Source of the DNA: Actinoplanes utahensis
GTDB lineage: Bacteria > Actinomycetota > Actinomycetes > Mycobacteriales > Micromonosporaceae
NCBI RefSeq assembly: GCF_016862455.1
Contig: NZ_BOMZ01000072.1
Coordinates: 34,728 to 98,727, forward strand
DNA: 64,000 bases
Direction of reading: 5' to 3'
The notes under the pieces are model-generated. The model was not told the DNA's origin. It saw only the letters and a list, made by a program, of their open reading frames with translations, and made no database searches. This document shows positions 43,661 to 53,652 of the stretch, piece by piece. Position 1 is the first letter of the stretch. Every line of letters begins with the position of its first letter. The position numbers and the translations under genes are program-made.

Positions 43661-43717
43661 CCGGCCGGCTCTCACGGCTGTCTCGACGCGCGGAAGACAG
43701 CCGTGAGAGCCGGCCGG
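43661..43717. repeat. Perfect 23-bp inverted repeat
   Basis: Arms 43661-43683 and 43695-43717 (core CTCACGGCTGTCT with its complement) and an 11-base loop. It lies between divergent genes, so it is not an ordinary terminator. A related weaker hairpin follows at 43735-43769, and both are followed by the direct repeat TGAGAGCCGGCCGG. The same core occurs in the hairpin at 60738-60776. Confidence 0.85.
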
Positions 43718-43734
43718 GGTTTTCCGGCTGGTCG

Positions 43735-43769
43735 TCAGGGCTGCTTCAACGGGTGGGAGGCAGCCCTGA
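43735..43769. repeat. Second hairpin of the same intergenic region
   Basis: A 10-bp stem, TCAGGGCTGC at 43735-43744 with 43760-43769, and a 15-base loop. It is a diverged relative of the hairpin at 43661-43717. Confidence 0.65.
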
Positions 43770-43935
43770 GAGCCGGCCGGAGGAACCGCCGCCGGGCTCG
43801 CCCGCCCGTCGATAAGCAGGCCGGCGGCCGGACAGCGGGGGTCCCGGGCCGGCTCGGTGACCACGAGAGGGAGGACGCGGGATCGACGACGGACGGGTGG
43901 ATGCCCGTTATGCGGCTTGATGTAAGCGGGGGCTG

Positions 43936-43961
43936 GCGTTACAGGTGCGACGGGCGGGTAT
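43936..43961 (+). promoter_or_regulatory. SigF/SigB-like promoter of the Ser/Thr kinase
   Basis: GCGT, 16 bases, GGGTAT. The -10 ends ten bases before the ATG at 43972, which would give a nearly leaderless transcript and explain the lack of a ribosome site. Confidence 0.5.
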
Positions 43962-43971
43962 AACGGTGCCC

Positions 43972-46929
43972 ATGCCTGATGCGCCCGTGTTGCTCGCCGG
44001 ACGGTACCGGCTCGGCGAGAGCCTGGGCCGTGGTGGGATGGGCCAGGTTCTACTGGCCCGCGACGAGACCCTGGAACGAGACGTCGCGATCAAGGAGCTG
44101 GACCGGCCGTTCGGCAGCGATGACGCGGCGTCGGCGCGGCGCACGCTGCGTGAGGCGCGTGCGGCGGCGCGGATCAATCACCCCAACGTCGTTCAGGTGT
44201 ACGACGTTCTGCAGCTCGCCGACCGCACCTGGATCGTCATGGAGTACGTGCCGTGCCGGTCGCTCCGTGAGGAGATCACCGAACAGGGGCGCCTGGACCC
44301 GTACCGTGTCGTCCGGATCGGTCTCGATCTTCTCGGCGCCCTGCGTGCCGCGCACCGTTTCGGGGTGGAACACCGCGATGTGAAACCGGCGAACGTGCTG
44401 CTCGCCGACGACGGGCGGGTGCTGCTCACCGACTTCGGCATCGCCGCGGTCGACGACGACGGGGTGATCAGCCGGTCGGACATCCTGGTCGGGTCGCCGC
44501 AGTTCATGGCTCCGGAACGGGCGCAGCACGGGGTCAGCGGCCCCGCGGCGGATCTGTGGTCGCTCGGCGCCACGCTGTACTCGGCGGTCGAGGGCCGATC
44601 GCCGTACGAGCGCAACTCCACGATGGCGACGCTCGCCGCCCTGGCCACCGAGGAACCGGACCCGCCCACCCATGCCGGCGCGCTGCGGCCGTTGCTGGAC
44701 GGCCTGCTCCGCAAGGACCCGACGGCCCGGATGAACCTGGAGGACGCCGAGGCTCTCGCCCGCACCATCATCACCGGACTGTCGACGCCCGAAGCCCCGC
44801 CGACCGGTCTGGCCGGTCTGGCCGCGGCGCTCCGGATCCCGCGTCCCCGCACCCCCAAGGAATCGCCGGCCCGGCCGCCGCGCACCGACAGCCACCCAGG
44901 AACCGGCACACCCGCTCCCGGCGGTTCCACCCCTCCGGCGAAGGGTGTCGCCAGCGGTTCCGCCCCTGCGGCCAAGGGTGTCGCCAGCGGTTCCGCCCCT
45001 GCGGCCAAGGGTGTCGCCGGGGGCCCTGCCGCCTCGGCGAAGGGGGCCGCCAGCGTCTCGGCTGCTGCGGCGAAGGGCGGTGCCGTCGCCGATCCTGCCG
45101 CCTCGGAGAGGGACGCTGCTGAAGGTTCTGCCGCCTCGGTGAAGGGCGCTGCTGAACACTCTGCCGCCCCGGCGAAGAGGGCTGCTGGAAGTAGCGTCAC
45201 GGCGGGGGACAACGTCGCCGGGTCGGCGAAGAGTTCCACCGGGGCCGGACGGGACGGCGCGGACCCGCTGACGCCTGCCGACGCGGGTTCGCCGGGCTCC
45301 GCGGACGGCCTCGAGCGGGATGGAGCGGCGAAGCCGGGCCGTGCCTCGGACCGGGCAGCCGAGGCCGCGGGTGAAACCGATGGGGAGCCGGATGGGTTCC
45401 CCGGCGCCGCGGGTTCGCCCGATACGGCAGCCGGTGGCCCCGAGCAGGCCGGGACGGCGGGTTCGGGCCGTGCTTCCGGTGGAGCCGCCGGTGCCGCAGG
45501 CGCCGCCGTTCGGCAATCGGATGGCGTCCGCGGTGTCGCGGGTTCGCCGTCCGGTCCGGACGGCGACGAGGACGCGCGTGACGGTGGCCCGGCTGTTCCC
45601 GACGGTGCCGAAGGGGCGCGTGACGGTGGCCCGTCCGGTGGTCCCTCCGCCGGAGCAGGGGAGAACGGCGACCGTGTCGACACTGACTCTGCGCGCGCCA
45701 CGGAGTCGGACGCCGTCGCGACCGGCGGCCCGGCCGCCGAGGTGGGCGCCGGAATCGAGCAGCAACCGTCGGCGGGCGACCCCAAGCCGCAACCGACGGT
45801 CGACGGCGCGCCCGCGGTAGGGCTTGAGCCGGCGAGCGGTGCATCCGGGGTGGGGCGTGACTCGGCGTCTGGCACTGCCGCCGGGGTGGGGCGTGACTCG
45901 GCGGCTGGCGATGCCGCCGGGGCCGGGCTTGAGTCAGCGGCCGGCGATGCCGCCGGGGTGAGGCGCGATTCGACGGCGAGCGGGGCCGCCGGGACGGCTG
46001 CGGTTGGGCTTGAGCCAGCTGCTGGCGGGGCGGCCGCGGTGGGGCGAGAGCCGGCGGGGAACGGTGAGGCCGGCAACGGGTCGGGCCCGGACGTGACGCG
46101 GGTCGACGATCCGGTGACGGAACCGATGGCCGGGGCGTTTGCGGTCGGGCGTGGGGCGGTTCCGCGGCAGCGTCGTTCGGGCGTACCGGAGAGGGATCCG
46201 CAGTCGACGGTGACCGCGAGTGACCGCAAGCGGCGTCTGCCGCTCGTCGGGGCCGCATCGCTCGCCGTGGTCGTCGCCGCTGGTGCGGTGTGGGCGCTGA
46301 GCCGGCCGGACGGGGAGACGCCCGTGGCGCGCCCGACGGCCGTGGCCACGACGGCGACCGCTGCGCCGTCGCCGGTGTTCCCGGGGGGTGCCGACGCGGT
46401 GGCGCCACCTCCGGCGTCCCCGAGCAGCAGCAGCCCGAGCGCGACGCCTAGTGCGAGCCCGAGCACGAGTCCGGCGACCGGTGGCCGTCCGGCGCTGCGG
46501 CCCGGATGGGTGGATTATCGGGACGCCTCCGGCTTCTCGGTGTACGTGCCGGAGGGCTGGACCCGCTCCAAGGAGGGCACGATCGTCTACTTCCGGAGGG
46601 CGGGGAAGATTCTCGGGATCGATCAGACCGACGACCCGAAACCGGATCCGGTGGCGGACTGGCGGGAGCAGTCCCGGTCGCGGCAGGCGAGCGGTGACTT
46701 CCCCGGTTACGACGAGGTCAAGATCGCGCGGGTGGACTACTTCCGGACTGCCGCCGACTGGGAGTTCCTGCGGAACCGCAACGGCGTCCGCAAGCACGTC
46801 AACAATCGTGGCGTGGTGGTCTCCGACAACAAGGCGTACGGCTTCTACTGGGAGACGCCGGACGCCGAGTGGGGCGAGTACCGGGACGACCTCCAATACA
46901 TCTTCGACAGCTTCCAGCCCGCCAAGTAG
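43972..46929 (+). CDS. Transmembrane Ser/Thr protein kinase with repetitive linker
   Basis: A 985-residue PknB-type kinase. The kinase domain occupies residues ~10-275: GRGGMGQVLLA loop, catalytic lysine in DVAIKEL, EHRDVKPANVLL, TDFGIAA, and GSPQFMAPERA. A ~480-residue low-complexity cytoplasmic linker follows, with tandem 11-residue AAKGVASGSAP units and later GVGRDSAAGDAA-like units. A single membrane helix is at ~757-778 (LVGAASLAVVVAAGAVWAL). A Pro/Ser/Thr-rich spacer leads to a ~150-residue extracytoplasmic domain (WVDYRDASGFSVYVPEGWTR then QYIFDSFQPAK). The outside domain has no PASTA repeats and probably binds an unknown cue. The start at 43972 lacks a ribosome site. Confidence 0.92.
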   Translation: MPDAPVLLAGRYRLGESLGRGGMGQVLLARDETLERDVAIKELDRPFGSDDAASARRTLREARAAARINHPNVVQVYDVLQLADRTWIVMEYVPCRSLREEITEQGRLDPYRVVRIGLDLLGALRAAHRFGVEHRDVKPANVLLADDGRVLLTDFGIAAVDDDGVISRSDILVGSPQFMAPERAQHGVSGPAADLWSLGATLYSAVEGRSPYERNSTMATLAALATEEPDPPTHAGALRPLLDGLLRKDPTARMNLEDAEALARTIITGLSTPEAPPTGLAGLAAALRIPRPRTPKESPARPPRTDSHPGTGTPAPGGSTPPAKGVASGSAPAAKGVASGSAPAAKGVAGGPAASAKGAASVSAAAAKGGAVADPAASERDAAEGSAASVKGAAEHSAAPAKRAAGSSVTAGDNVAGSAKSSTGAGRDGADPLTPADAGSPGSADGLERDGAAKPGRASDRAAEAAGETDGEPDGFPGAAGSPDTAAGGPEQAGTAGSGRASGGAAGAAGAAVRQSDGVRGVAGSPSGPDGDEDARDGGPAVPDGAEGARDGGPSGGPSAGAGENGDRVDTDSARATESDAVATGGPAAEVGAGIEQQPSAGDPKPQPTVDGAPAVGLEPASGASGVGRDSASGTAAGVGRDSAAGDAAGAGLESAAGDAAGVRRDSTASGAAGTAAVGLEPAAGGAAAVGREPAGNGEAGNGSGPDVTRVDDPVTEPMAGAFAVGRGAVPRQRRSGVPERDPQSTVTASDRKRRLPLVGAASLAVVVAAGAVWALSRPDGETPVARPTAVATTATAAPSPVFPGGADAVAPPPASPSSSSPSATPSASPSTSPATGGRPALRPGWVDYRDASGFSVYVPEGWTRSKEGTIVYFRRAGKILGIDQTDDPKPDPVADWREQSRSRQASGDFPGYDEVKIARVDYFRTAADWEFLRNRNGVRKHVNNRGVVVSDNKAYGFYWETPDAEWGEYRDDLQYIFDSFQPAK

Positions 46930-47244
46930 CCGGCGGCCCGGAGCCCCGCGTGGGTGGCGCGGGCCCGGTTCTCGGCCTGGTCAGGTGAGTGGGGCGGCCT
47001 GGAGTCGCGAGGTGGTTCTCAGCCCTTACGCACGAGATCTAGTGAGTTTCGGGCGAACCGATTCACCACAACCTCACAAGATCGACAACCGGCGGGCAAG
47101 CAATCGGCCGGCAGGGTCGGCAAGGTCGGCAGGGTCGGCAGGGTCGGCAGTGAGAGTCAGCCGGAAGTGAGGTGGCGCGGGACGGTTTTCAGCCCGGCAG
47201 GTGATCGGGTGGGCTGAGGCTCGCGAGGGTCCGGGGTCGCGCTT
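46930..47244. other. Intergenic stretch with degenerate 3'-end copies and a 9-bp repeat
   Basis: No gene is seen. Around 46930-46950, 46982-47016 and 47198-47230 there are diverged copies of the sequence at the end of the hypothetical gene at 47245 (CAGGTGACCGGCGGCCCGGAG and following bases). At 47110-47150 a 9-bp unit, GGCAGGGTC, repeats about 4.5 times. Confidence 0.55.
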
Positions 47245-47889
47245 TCAATCCGTCAGGTGACCGGCGGCCCGGAGTTCCGCGAGGTCGGCGTCGGGATTGA
47301 GGGCGTGCGCCACGGCGGCGGTGAGTGGGTGCATCGCCACGACGTGCGCGACCGCTGCCCGGTCGATGGTGACCTCGTGGTAGTCGCCGGCGAAGTCCGT
47401 GTAGCTGCCGGCGAGGTCGTCGTCGCAGAGGATGGCGAGGAGGCTCGCGCCGTCGGGGCTGAAGTCGTGGACGCTGCGGGGCGGCGGGAAGCTGATGCCG
47501 GTGCCGGCGTGCCAGCGGTCGTCGGTGGTGCGCCGCCACAGCACGGCGGTGGCGGACAGGACACCGTGATCACAGAATGCGGGGTCGGTGGTGAACGGGA
47601 GGAACTCGGGCGGCAGGCCGTCGAGCAGTCCCGGCCACAATTCGTGATCGTCGGCGGCATAGGGCGACATCGCCGACTCGTGATCGAAGACCCGGATGAA
47701 CGCCCCGGCGTCGCTGAAGACGATCGAGTATTCGTCGCCGCCGCCGTTGTCCATCGCGGCCACCTCGTCGTACCACGTGTAGTACGGGTAGTCGGAGCCC
47801 TGGATGAATTCCAGGGTCGCGAGGGCCCGGCACCGGTTGCGCAGTTCGTCGATGGAGGGCAGCCGCTCAGCGAGGTCGTAGACGTTCAC
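47245..47889 (-). CDS. Hypothetical protein downstream of Uma2 genes
   Basis: A 214-residue soluble protein starting at GTG 47889 (NVYDLAERLPSIDELRNRCR). It is rich in aromatic and acidic residues (SDYPYYTWYDEVAAMDNGGG, DEYSIVFSDAGAFIRVFDHE) and ends RAAGHLTD. No signal peptide, membrane helix or catalytic motif is recognised. The gene is 10 bases downstream of the first Uma2 gene and probably co-transcribed. Repeated copies of its 3' end lie downstream. Function unknown. Confidence 0.75.
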   Translation of the reverse strand: MNVYDLAERLPSIDELRNRCRALATLEFIQGSDYPYYTWYDEVAAMDNGGGDEYSIVFSDAGAFIRVFDHESAMSPYAADDHELWPGLLDGLPPEFLPFTTDPAFCDHGVLSATAVLWRRTTDDRWHAGTGISFPPPRSVHDFSPDGASLLAILCDDDLAGSYTDFAGDYHEVTIDRAAVAHVVAMHPLTAAVAHALNPDADLAELRAAGHLTD

Positions 47890-47899
47890 TCCGGCGACA

Positions 47900-48619
47900 T
47901 TACGGCTGTGCTCCCGGAAGCAGGCTGGTGGTGTCGAGCGCGAACGGGAAGGGTTGGCGGGCGGTGAGTGTCTGCCCGTGCACCGCCACCGCCGCCTCGA
48001 CATATCGGCTGCCTTTCCGGCGCAGCAGCCGCAACCGGACCGATCCGAAGCCGGGCAGTTTCGGCTCGACCAGCAGGTACCACGGGATGCCGGCCGCGGC
48101 GTAGAGATGCATCCGCAGCACCCGATCGACGGCCACCGTATTGGCGGAGACCACCTCCCCGACGAGAGCGACCTCAGCCGCCTCGAAGCCGAAGTCGGCG
48201 AAGGATCCGGACACGCCGGACGTGCGGAGAGTGCCGGACGTGCCGGAGGCTCGGAGAGTGCTGGAGGCGTCCGGAGAGCCGGAGGTGGTGGAGGCGGCGG
48301 CCGGCGAAGCGGAGGGCGCCGGCGAGACGGAAGCGGCCGAGGAGGTGGACGGGTAGGAGGCGACGACGAGGTCCGGCCCGAGGATGGTCTCCGGCCCGAG
48401 AGAGACGTTGATGTAGTGGAGGGCGTGCAGATGTGCCGCCTTGGCCGCCGGATGGATCGCGCTGACCAGCGCACCCACCACCGCCTGGTGGGCCGGCTCG
48501 CCCCGCGGCCCGGACCAGATCGCCCCGTCGATCAGATCGACCCGGCTCAAGGTCTCGCCGAGGGCCAGGTATTCCTCCGCCGTCCATGGCTGGGAATGGT
48601 CGAGAACGGAATCAATCAT
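47900..48619 (-). CDS. Uma2-family (DUF820) protein with Ser/Ala insertion
   Basis: A 239-residue member of the Uma2 PD-(D/E)XK nuclease-like family: PWTAEEYLALGETLSRVDLI, then ILGPDLVVA (motif Asp), VALVGEVVSANTVAVDR (motif Glu) and LYAAAGIPWYLLVEP. Between the Asp and Glu motifs lies a ~45-residue insertion of Ser, Ala, Thr and Gly repeats (ASGTSGTLRTSGVSGSF), absent from the neighbour. The lysine expected after the Glu motif is replaced (VDRVLRMHLYA), so nuclease activity is doubtful. The upstream neighbour is a second Uma2 gene. Confidence 0.85.
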   Translation of the reverse strand: MIDSVLDHSQPWTAEEYLALGETLSRVDLIDGAIWSGPRGEPAHQAVVGALVSAIHPAAKAAHLHALHYINVSLGPETILGPDLVVASYPSTSSAASVSPAPSASPAAASTTSGSPDASSTLRASGTSGTLRTSGVSGSFADFGFEAAEVALVGEVVSANTVAVDRVLRMHLYAAAGIPWYLLVEPKLPGFGSVRLRLLRRKGSRYVEAAVAVHGQTLTARQPFPFALDTTSLLPGAQP

Positions 48620-48631
48620 TGCCGTGGCCTC

Positions 48632-49222
48632 TCAGAAGTCGATCAGGAAACCGGTGTCGAGCGACATCGGCACGGGACTGTCGAAGGTCAGGATCTCGCC
48701 GGGCGCGGCGGCGGCGACCGGCGAATACTGCTTTCCGCGCAGCTGGAACAGGTGCAGCGTGACCGCCCGGTAATCGGCCAGGTCGGGCTCGGCGAGCAGG
48801 AACCACGGGATCCCGGCCTCCGCGTACAGCTGCGTCTTGAACCCGCGGTCGAACGCCGTGACGCCCGGCCCGGTGACCTCGCCGGCCAGCAGGACCCCGG
48901 CCGGGTCGCCGAAGTCGAGATCGCCGGAATCCCGCTCGATCACCAGGTCGGGGCAGACGATCCGCCCGCGGCTGAGCCGCAGACCGGCCGCGAGCCGGAC
49001 CCGCACGCCCGTGCTCTGTGCGCCGGGCCGCAGTGCGGTGAGGAGGGCGGCCGCGATGTCGTTGCGGCGCCGGTTGGGCCGAGGGGTCACCCACAGACTC
49101 CCGTCGATCAGCTCGATGTGATGCAGGGGGCCGCTGAGGGCGAGGAGGTCGGCCTCGCTCCAGGGGCCCGGATGACTGTCCAGCGAGACCTCGGCCAGGG
49201 GCCGAGTGTCACAAGCACTCAT
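48632..49222 (-). CDS. Uma2-family (DUF820) protein
   Basis: A 196-residue Uma2 protein without the insertion: PWSEADLLALSGPLHHIELI, IVCPDLVIERD (Asp), LLAGEVTGPGVTAFDRGFK (Glu and Lys kept) and LYAEAGIPWFLLAEPD. The catalytic triad of the PD-(D/E)XK fold looks intact. It lies 12 bases upstream of the other Uma2 gene in one transcription unit. Uma2 proteins are abundant in actinobacteria and cyanobacteria, with no well-established role. Confidence 0.88.
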   Translation of the reverse strand: MSACDTRPLAEVSLDSHPGPWSEADLLALSGPLHHIELIDGSLWVTPRPNRRRNDIAAALLTALRPGAQSTGVRVRLAAGLRLSRGRIVCPDLVIERDSGDLDFGDPAGVLLAGEVTGPGVTAFDRGFKTQLYAEAGIPWFLLAEPDLADYRAVTLHLFQLRGKQYSPVAAAAPGEILTFDSPVPMSLDTGFLIDF

Positions 49223-49269
49223 GTGGACACTGTCTCATGCACACCTGTCACTGGTCAACCTGATAAGGG

Positions 49270-50604
49270 TCAACGTGGAATGCCCTGCGCCGCCGCCCGA
49301 GCCGCCGTGGCCAGCCGTTCCGCCACCGCCGTGTGGTCGTCGGCGACCAGGCCGACGGTCACCCGCAGGTGGGGCGGCATCCCCGGGCCGACCGCGAACG
49401 CCGTCCCGGCCGCCGCCCCGATCCCGGCGCTGGCCAGGCTCAGCAGGGCCGCCTGCTCGTCGGCGACCGGCAGCCACAGGTTGAGCCCTTCGCCGGGCGG
49501 CAGCGCGATCCCGGCGGCGGCGAGGCCGGCGACGATCAGGTGGCGGCGGCGGGCGTACTCGTCCCGGGCGGCGGCGACCGCGGCGATCGACGACGGCTCG
49601 GTGAGCAGGGTGAGCAGCAGGCGCTGGAGCAGCCGGCTGGTCCAGCCCTGGCCGAGCAGCCGCCGCTCGAGGATCGGGTCGAGGACCGTCGCGGGGCCGC
49701 TCACCGCGGCCAGCCGCAGGTCGGGGCCGTGCGACTTGGAGAAACTGCGGACGTGCACGGTCTGTCGCGGGAGGTGGGTGCCGATCGACAGCAGTGGCCC
49801 GGAGGCGAGGTCGCCGGCGGAGTCGTCCTCCACCACGTACACCGAGGGGTGCCGCGCGAGCACGGCGGACAGGGCGGCGGCCCGCTGCGGTGACCACGAC
49901 GCGCCGGTGGGGTTGAGCGCGCGGGGCTGGAGGAAGACCGCGGCGGGGCGCCGCGACAGCGCGGCGGAGAGCTGGTCCGGCAGCATGCCGTCGGCGTCGG
50001 TGCCGACACCCATGACCGGTACGCCGAGCGTGTCGAGCAGGTCGAGCAGCGGCGGGAAGCACGGGTTCTCCACCAGCGCGAGGTCGCCGAGCCGCAGCAG
50101 CGCGGTCGCCACGTGGTCGATCGCGTCCATCGCGCCGTCGAAGACCGCGAGGCGCTCCGCGGGGTACGGCCACCGCTCCCGCAGCAGCGCTCCGAGCGCG
50201 GGCAGCACCGGCTCGTCGAGGTAGCTGCTGGGCGCCGGTGACAGGCCGTGCAGTGCCGGGACCGGCGGGAGGAGCCGCGGGTCCGGCACTCCGGTGGACA
50301 GGTCCAGCCCGAACCCGGAGGTCTGCCGCAGGGCGGCCCGGTAGCGCCCCGGCCCGCCGGTGCCGGGGGTGGCGACGACCGTGCCGCGCCGGCCGTCCGT
50401 GCGGATGGTGCCGGCCCGGCGCAGCAGCTGCCACGCCGCGTTGACCGTGGTGGGGGAGAGGTGCAGCTCGGCCGCGACGGCGCGGACCGGCGGGAGCCGG
50501 GTGCCGCCGGGCAGGGCGCCGTCGCCGACCGCACGGCTCACCGCCTCGGCGAGTCCGCGGGCGCTGGGTTCGGTGAGGCGGTCCATGACGGCCGGGTAGA
50601 ACAT
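49270..50604 (-). CDS. MocR-type GntR/aminotransferase transcription regulator
   Basis: A protein of about 444 residues. The N-terminal winged helix covers ~12-75 (LPGGTRLPPVRAVAAELHLS then TTVNAAWQLLRRAGTIRT). The rest is a fold-type I aminotransferase (DGAMDAIDHVATALLRLGD, QPRALNPTGASWSPQR, SFSKSHGPDLRLAA with a serine-lysine in the PLP region). This is the MocR architecture that senses PLP with an amino compound. It is divergent from mmsA, and an inverted repeat TTATGTGACAG/CTGTCACATAA spans the gap and touches the start. I choose the ATG at 50604; an ATG at 50586 is possible, and a start at 50649 would place the operator inside the gene. It probably regulates the polyamine/amino-acid cluster. 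Confidence 0.88.
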   Translation of the reverse strand: MFYPAVMDRLTEPSARGLAEAVSRAVGDGALPGGTRLPPVRAVAAELHLSPTTVNAAWQLLRRAGTIRTDGRRGTVVATPGTGGPGRYRAALRQTSGFGLDLSTGVPDPRLLPPVPALHGLSPAPSSYLDEPVLPALGALLRERWPYPAERLAVFDGAMDAIDHVATALLRLGDLALVENPCFPPLLDLLDTLGVPVMGVGTDADGMLPDQLSAALSRRPAAVFLQPRALNPTGASWSPQRAAALSAVLARHPSVYVVEDDSAGDLASGPLLSIGTHLPRQTVHVRSFSKSHGPDLRLAAVSGPATVLDPILERRLLGQGWTSRLLQRLLLTLLTEPSSIAAVAAARDEYARRRHLIVAGLAAAGIALPPGEGLNLWLPVADEQAALLSLASAGIGAAAGTAFAVGPGMPPHLRVTVGLVADDHTAVAERLATAARAAAQGIPR

Positions 50605-50653
50605 TATGTGACAGTACAATCGGAGCATTGTTCGGTCTAGTGCTGTCACATAA
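50604..50653. promoter_or_regulatory. Inverted-repeat operator between mocR-type gene and mmsA
   Basis: Perfect 11-bp arms TTATGTGACAG (50604-50614) and CTGTCACATAA (50643-50653), with a nested ACAAT...ATTGT inside. The symmetry and the divergent genes fit a MocR-type operator overlapping both promoters. Confidence 0.75.
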
Positions 50654-50662
50654 CCTCGCCGT

Positions 50663-52147
<1,485 letters not shown>

Positions 52148-52158
52148 GGAGCACCATC

Positions 52159-53499
52159 GTGAGTAGTGAATCGCAGGTGCGCGCGGACGACCGCGCGCAC
52201 GTCTTCCACTCCTGGTCGGCGCAGGGGCTGATCGACCCGTTGCCGATCGAGCGGGCGCTGGGCAGCCACTTCTGGGACTACCAGGGGCGCAGGTACCTGG
52301 ACTTCTCCTCGCAGCTCGTCAACATCAACATCGGCCATCAGCACCCGCGCCTGGTCGCCGCCATCCAGGAGCAGGCCGCGAAGCTCTGCACCATCCAGCC
52401 GGCGTTCGCCAACGACAAGCGCGGCGAGGCGGCCCGGATGATCGCCGAGATCGCCCCGGACGGCCTGAACAAGGTGTTCTTCACCAACGGCGGCGCCGAG
52501 GCCAACGAGAACGCGATCCGGATGGCCCGGCTGCACACCGGCCGGCACAAGGTGCTCTCCACCTACCGCAGCTATCACGGCTCGACCGCCACCGCGATCA
52601 CCGCGACCGGCGACCCGCGGCGCTGGCCGAACGAGCCGGTCGCGATCGGCGTCGTGCACTTCTGGGGGCCGTACCCGTACCGGTCCCCGTTCCACTCCGA
52701 TTCGCCGGAGCAGGAGACGCGGCGGGCGCTGGCGCATCTGCGCGACACCGTCGTCTTCGAGGGCCCGGCCACCATCGCCGCGATCCTGATCGAGACTGTG
52801 GTCGGTACCAACGGCATCCTGGTCCCGCCGCCCGGTTACCTGGCGGGCGTGCGGGAGATCTGCGACGAGTTCGGCATCGTGTTCATCGCCGACGAGGTGA
52901 TGGCCGGGTTCGGCCGCTGCGGCGAGTGGTTCGCGATCGACCACTGGGGTGTGACCCCCGACCTGATCACCTTCGCCAAGGGAGTGAACTCGGGCTATCT
53001 GCCGCTGGGCGGCGTGGTCATCGCCGACGAGATCGCCGAGACGTTCCGGGAGCGCCCGTTCCCGGGCGGCCTCACCTACTCCGGTCATCCGCTGGCGTGC
53101 GCGTCGGCGGTGGCCAGCATGCAGATCTTCAAGGAGGAGGGAATCGTCGAGCACGCCCGCGCGCTCGGCGAGGACGTCATCGGCCCGGAGCTGGCCATTC
53201 TGGCGGAGAAGCACCCGAGTGTCGGCGAGGTCCGCGGACTGGGCGTGTTCTGGGCGATCGAGCTGGTCACCGATCGGGAGGCGAGGACACCTTTGGTACC
53301 GTTCAACGCCGCCGGCCCCGCGGCCGCGCCGATGAACGCGGTCGCCGCCGCCTGCAAGGAGCGCGGTCTCTGGCCGTTCGTCCACTTCAACCGGCTGCAC
53401 GTGGTGCCCCCGTGCACGATCACCGAGGCCGAGCTTCGCGAGGGCCTCGCGATCCTGGACGAGGCCCTCACCGTCGCCGACGGCTTCTACACCGCCTAA
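52159..53499 (+). CDS. Class III aminotransferase (omega-amino acid type)
   Basis: A 446-residue PLP enzyme: FTNGGAEANENAIRMARLHT, SYHGSTATAITATGDP, IADEVMAGFGRCGEWFAID, and PLP lysine in FAKGVNSGYLPLGG (about 274). The GTG at 52159 has GAGGAG seven bases upstream and is preferred over GTG 52144, which overlaps the mmsA stop. Next to mmsA, it most likely transaminates beta-alanine (or another omega-amino acid) to malonate semialdehyde for MmsA. Exact substrate is inference. Confidence 0.9.
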   Translation: MSSESQVRADDRAHVFHSWSAQGLIDPLPIERALGSHFWDYQGRRYLDFSSQLVNINIGHQHPRLVAAIQEQAAKLCTIQPAFANDKRGEAARMIAEIAPDGLNKVFFTNGGAEANENAIRMARLHTGRHKVLSTYRSYHGSTATAITATGDPRRWPNEPVAIGVVHFWGPYPYRSPFHSDSPEQETRRALAHLRDTVVFEGPATIAAILIETVVGTNGILVPPPGYLAGVREICDEFGIVFIADEVMAGFGRCGEWFAIDHWGVTPDLITFAKGVNSGYLPLGGVVIADEIAETFRERPFPGGLTYSGHPLACASAVASMQIFKEEGIVEHARALGEDVIGPELAILAEKHPSVGEVRGLGVFWAIELVTDREARTPLVPFNAAGPAAAPMNAVAAACKERGLWPFVHFNRLHVVPPCTITEAELREGLAILDEALTVADGFYTA

Positions 53500-53515
53500 A
53501 ACCCCGGATTACGTC

Positions 53516-53552
53516 GCTGAAACGGGATTGGATCTTCTGATTCCGTTTCGGC
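53516..53552. promoter_or_regulatory. Inverted repeat between aminotransferase and aldehyde dehydrogenase genes
   Basis: GCTGAAACGG at 53516-53525 pairs with CCGTTTCGGC at 53543-53552 with one G-T wobble and a 17-base loop. In the 153-base gap it could be a weak terminator or an operator for the following gene. Confidence 0.45.
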
Positions 53553-53652
53553 TTTGGAAATTACTTCGGATTCCCTTGCTGACTCACTCGATGGTGTGAC
53601 AAGGTCCCTCCAGTCCGGGTGAGAAGCCCCTGACCGGAAGGCCAGATTCCCT

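Noticed and set aside
44937..45040. CRISPR-like repeat array
   Set aside because: The repeats are in-frame duplications in the kinase linker without unique spacers.
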